DNA of 64,000 nucleotides from Gracilaria domingensis (taxonomy: Eukaryota > Rhodophyta > Florideophyceae > Gracilariales > Gracilariaceae): assembly GCA_022539475.1 (NCBI GenBank), contig VCMS01000123.1:1-64000 (forward strand), read 5' to 3'. The position numbers were made by a program, and so were the translations under genes. The notes beneath the pieces were generated by a model, which was given only the letters and a program-made list of their open reading frames with translations, made no database searches and was not told the origin of the DNA. Positions 60,635-64,000 of this stretch are shown piece after piece. How positions within the stretch are numbered: the stretch's first letter is position 1; every line of letters begins with the position of its first letter.

Positions 60635-63445
60635 CATTCTTATTCTTCAAGCTTCAATGCATCTTCGAAAAGCAAGACCCTGCAGAACTCATACTTAACA
60701 TCACATTCTTCCGTGTCTACTTGGGAAAAGAGCAAAACAGGAAAGGTTGCATGCAGAAGCGGTTATCAAAAGGAGCAAGATACGCATCTCTTTGAGACGG
60801 AGATAAATATTTGTTCTCCACCTTCGCGTTGATCTTTAGGTTTGAGAGAAGAGAGGGTCGCAAATATCTGCTTCACGTCGGGAACGTAGTCTCTACAGCG
60901 TTCTCCCACGAAATCTCTGTAGATCGAGCTGTACCCAGGTACGGGTAGGGTAAGTTAAAACAAATCTCATGACCAAATTGGTCGGCAGAGAGAGAAAGAT
61001 GCGGTCGGAAGACAAGCGCTTTGTTGATCGCGCGACAGCGGTGACGGAGGTGCGTGATTCTGCTCTCTGGTTCTCTCCAACAATCCGGATAAAAAAAATT
61101 GATCCTCACTCTAACACTTTAGCTTATAAACATTTATTGTTGATTAGGCGTCGACTTAGTGCGAACTGAAGGTAAACATTCATTTGAACTAAAAGTTGCC
61201 AAGCAGCGACCGGTACAGAATCCAAAGCTCTGACGGTCGATGATGCAACCTCGACGGTTGCGGAATCGTCTGGTCACTGATTGCGATTATATTTCCACCG
61301 CTAACACCTCTCTTATCTGCGAGCATGTGAGCTCCGCGGATGTCGCTCGCAGCGGCAAGAACACGAGCAGGATTGCCTGCTTCTGTGCCATCAATATTAA
61401 CCAATGCGAGGCCTGAGATACGATTGCTGCCAGCTGGTACAAGGTTATCTTTTAACGGGTTGTCAAGCGTACAATTAAGCCTTCGAAATTAGGCAGACAT
61501 GGGTGCAATCACAATGGCCCAGGGACGAGATATGCAAGATCTATGACAAATGTGGAGTAGCTGTCTGGGATGCATATCTCCCAAGAGATATGCTTCATTT
61601 GATTACACGGTTTTGTGCTGAAAACTGTTGATGGCGCTTTGACCATGCAAGACACAGAGACAGCCTGCAGGTAAGCAGACAAACGCATTCACCTCTGGTC
61701 GCCCTCCTAGCATCTCACGCATGGATAGTGGGTACCGAAGGTAGAATGGAGCTAGAAGAGCCGCGAAACGACTTCAAAGAACCAGACATGCAAAAAAAAC
61801 TAATAAATTTTGAATGCTATGCAAAGCACTGCGACAAATTTTGCTACAACGAGTACAGCGCTGTACGTGTTCAACGTAGTACAGCATGAAGCAAATCGAG
61901 CATCTCCCGCTGGGGCACCCGGTGGTGCCTGCTGTTCGGCGCTCGTAAGACGCCTCATGCTGCCTTGAGCACACGATGCACCAACGGCACTCCGACCGCC
62001 GTGCCACTCTGAGAGTGTCGTACCTTGCGCTGACCAGCACTCCGATACCTCCGCCGCTGGAAGGCACCCCCTGCGCTGGCACCGACTTTCTCCCCTGCAC
62101 GCTGCAAGCGCGAACATCACGATCCCCCTCGGTCCCTCCGGAGCTTGCTCGCGCAGCATGCCGTTCGCGACCGATTCAGTCAACCTCTCCCGGCTCAGCG
62201 TCTTTCCTCTCGCGAGCATTCGTCAGTGCTGAACAGTGCCTGCTCCTTCTACTTCTTGTGCACCGCGCCGGGGGTAACACAACTCGAGACCGTTCTCTGC
62301 TTCGGTCATGACCTTAAAGTACTTGAGGCGTTTCCGTGGTCTGGCTTCTACGTAGGAAGGCAGTTTTGCATTCAGGTGAATCCTAATTCGCACTAAAAGC
62401 GCCACGAGAGGTGTTTGCAGTGCCATTATCTTTGCGCAACAACGCTTCAAGCAACTGAGCAAACGCGCAGCCACCGCTGGTAATTGCTAGTTCTCGCCGC
62501 GCGACAACGTAAAACGCACCGACTCATCGTTCTTGCTCAGCCACTTGGAAAAGCTGCACGAGTCGGTCCGCCTGGTTCAATCATGGAGATGCGCTACGCT
62601 GTGGTGATTTTGTCTCAAACAATATCAGATACAAAAAGATATGGTCTATCTATACGAAGTGCTTCACCCCTCACCAAACTTGGGCATTGACTTCTGATTA
62701 AACAAAAAGTCAGTCAGAGCACGGAATTTCAATCCAAACGCTTGCCCACGACGTTGATCTTCGTTATCTTGTTTACAAAACCGACATTAAATGCTTTTGT
62801 GCCACCGTTGTAAAAAAACACTATTGGTTGTTGTCGCGGCTTTGCAACCTCATGATCTTGTCGCACCAATGGCTCCCGCAGCTGGTAATGCCAACGTTCA
62901 GCACTAGATGCGTACTCCCTCACGTAAAACTGCTTTTGGCCATTACGAATCAACGCACTCTCAGGCACAGTCGGGTCCAAATTAGGATGTTTGTCACGCA
63001 TCTGCGCAGCGTAGATTAGCATTTGCCGCAGGCACCAGCGAGGTTCGCACCTTGCCGGTGAGCACAACTGCAACGGTGAGAAAGAGAACCAACACATCAT
63101 CTACAGATAGATTGGGTTTAGATTTTGGTTTAGGATCCAAGGAGAACAGAATAGTAGTTTGAGAGAGCAGCTGGTAACAAAAGAAACGACAAGCGATCGG
63201 TGCTGTCGTGTCGGCGTTTACTTCTTGGGTCGGTGTCTACCAGTCTAGCTACGTAGTTCGAGTCCTGCAGCTGCTGCTGCAACCCTATCTAGTGCGTGCT
63301 GTACTGCGGCGTGCAACGCCTTCCACCGAGGTCACTGTTCTCATCTCTGGTGACCAAACTGCAGAGCACTGCCTGCAGCCAGAGCAGTTAGATCTTTCTG
63401 GACAAGATCTTCTAGTTAGTATTAGAGTTCGGTTGATCAATAAAT
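60635..63445. other. Gene-poor 2.8 kb
   Basis: No coding region is supported. Antiparallel open frames at 61774-62311 have no domain. The minus-strand one ends in a hydrophobic segment (YSAVLVVAKFVAVLCIAF) but is otherwise low in protein character. No terminal repeats or RNA genes were recognised. Confidence 0.45.
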
Positions 63446-63643
63446 CAGGGGCGTACTTAAGACTACCCATATAGTCAAAATAAATAGTCATATCTATATG
63501 AATATAGTCACATAAGCTCCAAATCTAGTAGTCAGACCGCCGCAAAAGTATTCAAAACATAAGATAGTGACTACTCGTTTTGCCGGAGTAGTCAGTCAAT
63601 GTCCATAATTTAGCAAAAATAGGTAGTCATAAATACGGCCCTG
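63446..63643. mobile_element. hAT-type MITE, 198 bp, with perfect target duplication
   Basis: It begins CAGGGGCGTACTTAAGACTA and ends TAGTCATAAATACGGCCCTG. The flanks CAATAAAT (63438-63445) and CAATAAAT (63644-63651) are an exact 8 bp duplication. The interior is AT-rich with scattered TAGTCA and AGTCAGTCA words like the other family members. Non-coding. Confidence 0.95.
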
Positions 63644-63899
63644 CAATAAATATGATCGTATCGGTACACCTGCAAAGTTTTTGTTTCGCCCGCACGTCGG
63701 CAGCATGAACTGTGGCGTGTCCATCACAATTGTAGACAGGCAAATTTTGAGAGAAAAGTAATGCCAAAAGATCTTTCAAATTTGATTGAAACAGACCCCA
63801 TTCCGGCAAAATTCTTTCACAGCTTTCATTTATACCGGAGTAACAGCGAACACATGTAAGGATTGTATACAACGCAAATGTATTTTTGACAACTATCTC

Positions 63900-64000
63900 T
63901 TCTTCAGAACTGCTGGTTACCCTTGGAACCACTTTTACCCGATGGAGTATCAATTCATATGTGGTTAAACAAAGATAATAAATGGCGATATAAATGCGAG
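63900..64000 (+). other. Partial exon cut by the window edge (conserved block)
   Basis: A CTATCTCTTCTTCAG tract resembling a splice acceptor precedes an open frame running to the window end. That frame contains LLPDGVSIHMWLNKDNKWR, the same block as at about 54190-54260 (-). The host gene or transposon cannot be named. Confidence 0.4.

Noticed and set aside
61774..62474. Antiparallel open frames, one with a C-terminal hydrophobic segment
   Set aside because: No conserved motif, no start context, and both strands equally open.

Overview
The window looks like nuclear DNA from a eukaryote with compact, intron-poor genes. It is probably a red alga of the florideophyte type, but that assignment is an inference. 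The signs are: long single-exon genes; a few very short candidate introns (55-66 bp, GTAAGT-like donors, a CTAAC-like branch site just before the AG); many secreted or membrane proteins with eukaryotic signal peptides; and heavy loads of PIF/Harbinger-like, hAT-type and foldback elements. There is no bacterial operon structure.

The main content is a dispersed cluster of NLR-like genes built as: N-terminal module, conserved linker VPPNPPR, NB-ARC ATPase, Apaf-1-like helical segment, WD40 propeller. An intact TIR version lies at 9755-13195 (+). A second copy (24271-21065, -) has a helical N-terminus and a propeller of nearly identical WD repeats, but one in-frame TAA separates its N-terminal module from the ATPase. 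Four further copies are broken: 3985-2090 (-), 17190-15811 (-), 30069-31320 (+) and 36048-36830 (+). Three different N-terminal modules (TIR and two helical types) occur before the same linker-ATPase block, so this looks like a birth-and-death innate-immunity or heterokaryon-type recognition family. The domain order resembles Apaf-1, plant NLRs and fungal HET-E/NWD proteins.

Layout. 1-9700: end of a hAT-type MITE, a Tc5-like helix-turn-helix remnant, NLR pseudogene 1 cut next to a 0.7 kb foldback element, then a two-ORF Harbinger-like transposon. 9.7-24.6 kb: the TIR-NLR, a small secreted protein, membrane-protein genes, NLR pseudogene 2, a GC-rich His/Gly/Cys-rich membrane protein and the helical-N NLR. 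25.3-29.3 kb: a protein ending in a CaaX box, a secreted protein resembling a bacterial family, and a truncated secreted-protein gene. 29.3-40.7 kb: MITEs, NLR pseudogenes 3 and 4, and a 3-4 kb duplication carrying two nearly identical secreted vWA proteins with an integrin-beta-like signature. 41-47.4 kb: a Cys/Thr/Glu-rich secreted protein, another MITE, and two decayed DDE transposases. 48.7-60.6 kb: two paralogous two-ended membrane glycoproteins, an LRR-like gene and a 1,334-residue membrane protein with C-terminal Sel1-like repeats. 60.6-64 kb: almost no recognisable genes apart from a perfect 198 bp hAT MITE.

The secreted and membrane proteins around the NLR family are plausibly surface proteins, but nothing in the sequence links them functionally to the NLRs.
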